The notes under the pieces were generated by a model. That model was not told where the DNA came from. It ran no database searches and worked only from the letters and a program-made list of their open reading frames with translations. From positions 1 to 64,000 of the forward strand of contig JAAWRH010000007.1 in assembly GCA_022800935.1 (NCBI GenBank): 64,000 bases of DNA. The letters run 5' to 3'. This stretch comes from Oscillospiraceae bacterium (GTDB taxonomy: Bacteria > Bacillota > Clostridia > Oscillospirales > Ruminococcaceae). This document shows positions 62,372 to 64,000 of this stretch, one piece after another. The translations under genes and the position numbers were made by a program. The stretch's first letter is position 1; each line of letters starts with the position of its first letter.

Positions 62372-63949
62372 ATGAAAGAACAAATATCTAAGGCGTTCCA
62401 GAATTTAAAGGAATTCTGGTCAAAGCTTGCCTCAAAAACAAAAAAACTGATTATAGCGGCTGCCGTGTTGATTGTGATTGCATCGGTGGCTTTGGCCGTT
62501 TATCTGAATTCCATCGCCAAGCAGATGGTGGCGCTGTATCCCAAGCTCTCCACAGTGGAGACAGCGGCGGTCTGCGGGGCGCTGACCGATTTGGGCGTTG
62601 CCTCACGGGTGAATTCGGATGGGATTATTATGGTACCGGCGGAGCAGCAGGGCCAGCTTTTGGTGACGCTGGCCGGGCAGGGGTACCCCCAGACAGCCCC
62701 CGCGTATGACCTTTATTTGAACAATACCGGTTTTACCAGGACCGAAAGCGAGAACCGGCAGATCAGCGTCTACCAGCTCCAGGAAAATATCCGGTCCACC
62801 CTGGTTCAGCAGAGGGGCATTAAAAACGCGACGGTTATCCTTTCCATTCCTACAAGCTCCGGCTATGTGTGGGAGGAAAACCGGGGAAAGAGCTCAGCGA
62901 CTGTTACCCTCACCCTGGAGGACGGATATGAGATGAGCCTGGAGCAGGCCGCCGGTATCCGCAACCTGGTGGCATTCTCCCCGCAGCCCCAGATAGATGT
63001 GGAAAACGTCATTCTTATCAACGCCAACTCCGGCATGGAGATTACCGAGGAGGACCAGTACACCGGCGGCCTGGACGACCGCAGGCTGGAATACGAGCTG
63101 AAGATTAAACAGAATATAGAGGCCAACGTCAAACGGCTGCTGACCCCTATCTATGGCACAGAGGGGGTCCACGTGGTGGCGTGGGTTACTTTGGACTACG
63201 ATAAGATGATCACCCAGCAGCATCAGCTGGTTCCCGGAGACGACGGAAATGGTGTCAAGACACATCTGGATGAACAGTATGGCATCAGCGGCTCCGCCCC
63301 CATGGAAGGATTGGTGGGCGAGGAGAATAACACCGACGTTCCCTCCTACCCCAACCAGTCGGGCACCGGGGATAACTCGGTTACAAGCTACAACCGGAAT
63401 ATCGACTGGGATGTCAGCTGGATTGATACACAGATTGAAAAGGGAGAAGCGGTCCTCAAAGAGGCCAGCGTTTCCGTGGTGATCAACGAGGAAAACTTCA
63501 CCGCCGAAAAGGAAGACGACATCAAGGATATGGTGTCCAAGGCGGTCAACATACGCAAGGATTCCATCTCGGTCAAGAACTACACCATCAGCCGTCCTGA
63601 CGACGGACAGCAGACGGTAGCGCCGCCGGCATCAACCGGACTGAGCCAGACCACCATCTTCGCCATCGTCGCCCTTGGATTGCTGCTCCTGCTGCTGGTG
63701 GTTGTGGTAGTGGTTATACTGCTGCGGGGCAAGGCCAAGAAGAAAAAGGCCGCCGAGGAGGAGGCCGCTACCCAGTCCCTCAAGGATACCCAGATGGAGG
63801 AAATCGAGAAGCTCAAACAGCAGCTTAAGGAATCGGCCCAGGAGAAGGACAAGGAAAGCGCCATTACCAACGAGATTCGGGAGTTCGCCAAGCAGAACCC
63901 CGAAATTACAGCTGGCCTTATCCGCACCATGCTGAAGGAGGAGGAATAA
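62372..63949 (+). CDS. fliF: Flagellar MS-ring protein FliF
   Basis: The 525-residue membrane ring protein has two membrane helices (about 28-48 and 427-452) around a large extracytoplasmic part with ring-building motifs, including the characteristic TESENRQISVYQLQENIRSTL and a C-terminal cytoplasmic tail with heptads ending EFAKQNPEITAGLIRTMLKEEE, which binds FliG. The start at 62372 is the first ATG of the open frame, 106 bases after fliE. Confidence 0.96.
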   Translation: MKEQISKAFQNLKEFWSKLASKTKKLIIAAAVLIVIASVALAVYLNSIAKQMVALYPKLSTVETAAVCGALTDLGVASRVNSDGIIMVPAEQQGQLLVTLAGQGYPQTAPAYDLYLNNTGFTRTESENRQISVYQLQENIRSTLVQQRGIKNATVILSIPTSSGYVWEENRGKSSATVTLTLEDGYEMSLEQAAGIRNLVAFSPQPQIDVENVILINANSGMEITEEDQYTGGLDDRRLEYELKIKQNIEANVKRLLTPIYGTEGVHVVAWVTLDYDKMITQQHQLVPGDDGNGVKTHLDEQYGISGSAPMEGLVGEENNTDVPSYPNQSGTGDNSVTSYNRNIDWDVSWIDTQIEKGEAVLKEASVSVVINEENFTAEKEDDIKDMVSKAVNIRKDSISVKNYTISRPDDGQQTVAPPASTGLSQTTIFAIVALGLLLLLLVVVVVVILLRGKAKKKKAAEEEAATQSLKDTQMEEIEKLKQQLKESAQEKDKESAITNEIREFAKQNPEITAGLIRTMLKEEE

Positions 63950-63953
63950 GGAT

Positions 63954-64000
63954 ATGCCTGCTTCCGCAACTGCTACAGGCAGCAAAAAGCTGACCGCCGC
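63954..64000 (+). CDS. fliG: Flagellar motor switch protein FliG (partial)
   Basis: Only the first 15 codons are inside the window (MPASATATGSKKLTA). ATG at 63954 follows GGAGGAATAAGG, four bases after the fliF stop. The call rests on gene order and on the typical xxKLTxxxKAA-type start; the rest of the gene is outside the window. Confidence 0.75.
   Translation, partial: MPASATATGSKKLTA

Overview
The window looks like a chromosomal segment of a motile, endospore-forming, low-redundancy Clostridia genome of the Oscillospiraceae type (Oscillibacter/Intestinimonas/Flavonifractor-like). The evidence is the GC-rich coding style, an alpha/beta-type small acid-soluble spore protein, a Gram-positive flagellar cluster with FliW-CsrA, a class B sortase, a PPi-type phosphofructokinase and a Na+-type F-ATPase rotor. 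The genus is inferred from general knowledge, not from a database match.

1-7 kb holds a reduced type III-A CRISPR locus: cas10-csm2-csm3-csm4 on the minus strand, read from a good promoter at 7007-7035. Downstream of csm4 there are three degenerate repeats and a convergent pair of WYL-domain regulators. csm5, csm6, cas6, cas1 and cas2 are absent, the Cas10 HD signature is lost, and the GGDD cyclase motif is intact. 7-11.4 kb carries a TSUP transporter, a GNAT acetyltransferase, a lipoprotein and 4-alpha-glucanotransferase. 11.6-18.9 kb is a complete atpZ-I-B-E-F-H-A-G-D-C operon whose c subunit has a two-carboxylate Na+ signature. A decayed Rpn-type nuclease and tRNA-Thr(GGU) follow.

20-40 kb is mostly housekeeping: class Ic aspartate aminotransferase, purB, secD-secF, PPi-PFK, an MBL hydrolase, galE, the SPASM remnant of a radical SAM peptide maturase, an SASP, a YbaK-type deacylase, two lipoproteins, an SDR-split transketolase operon with palindromic candidate operators, tmcAL, acpS and a small alarmone synthetase.

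40-64 kb is a flagellar and motility region. It starts with a divergent parA-comFB pair, then flgM-flgN-flgK-flgL-DUF6470-fliW-csrA, an inverted PilZ-like gene, a second FlgN-like chaperone, an enlarged fliD, and fliS. It resumes with flgB-flgC, a roughly 900-bp AT-rich non-coding stretch, then fliE-fliF-fliG (cut by the window end). Two matching sigma-D-like promoters precede flgM and fliD. About 8.5 kb of accessory DNA sits between fliS and flgB: a frameshifted XRE regulator, an Rpn nuclease flanked by two related terminators, a 1763-residue cadherin-like surface protein translationally coupled to a class B sortase, and a hairpin-rich repeat-like intergenic segment.

The most unusual parts are the stripped type III-A locus, the sortase and giant surface protein module inside the flagellar cluster, and the flgC-fliE gap, which has its own promoter and strong RNA hairpins.
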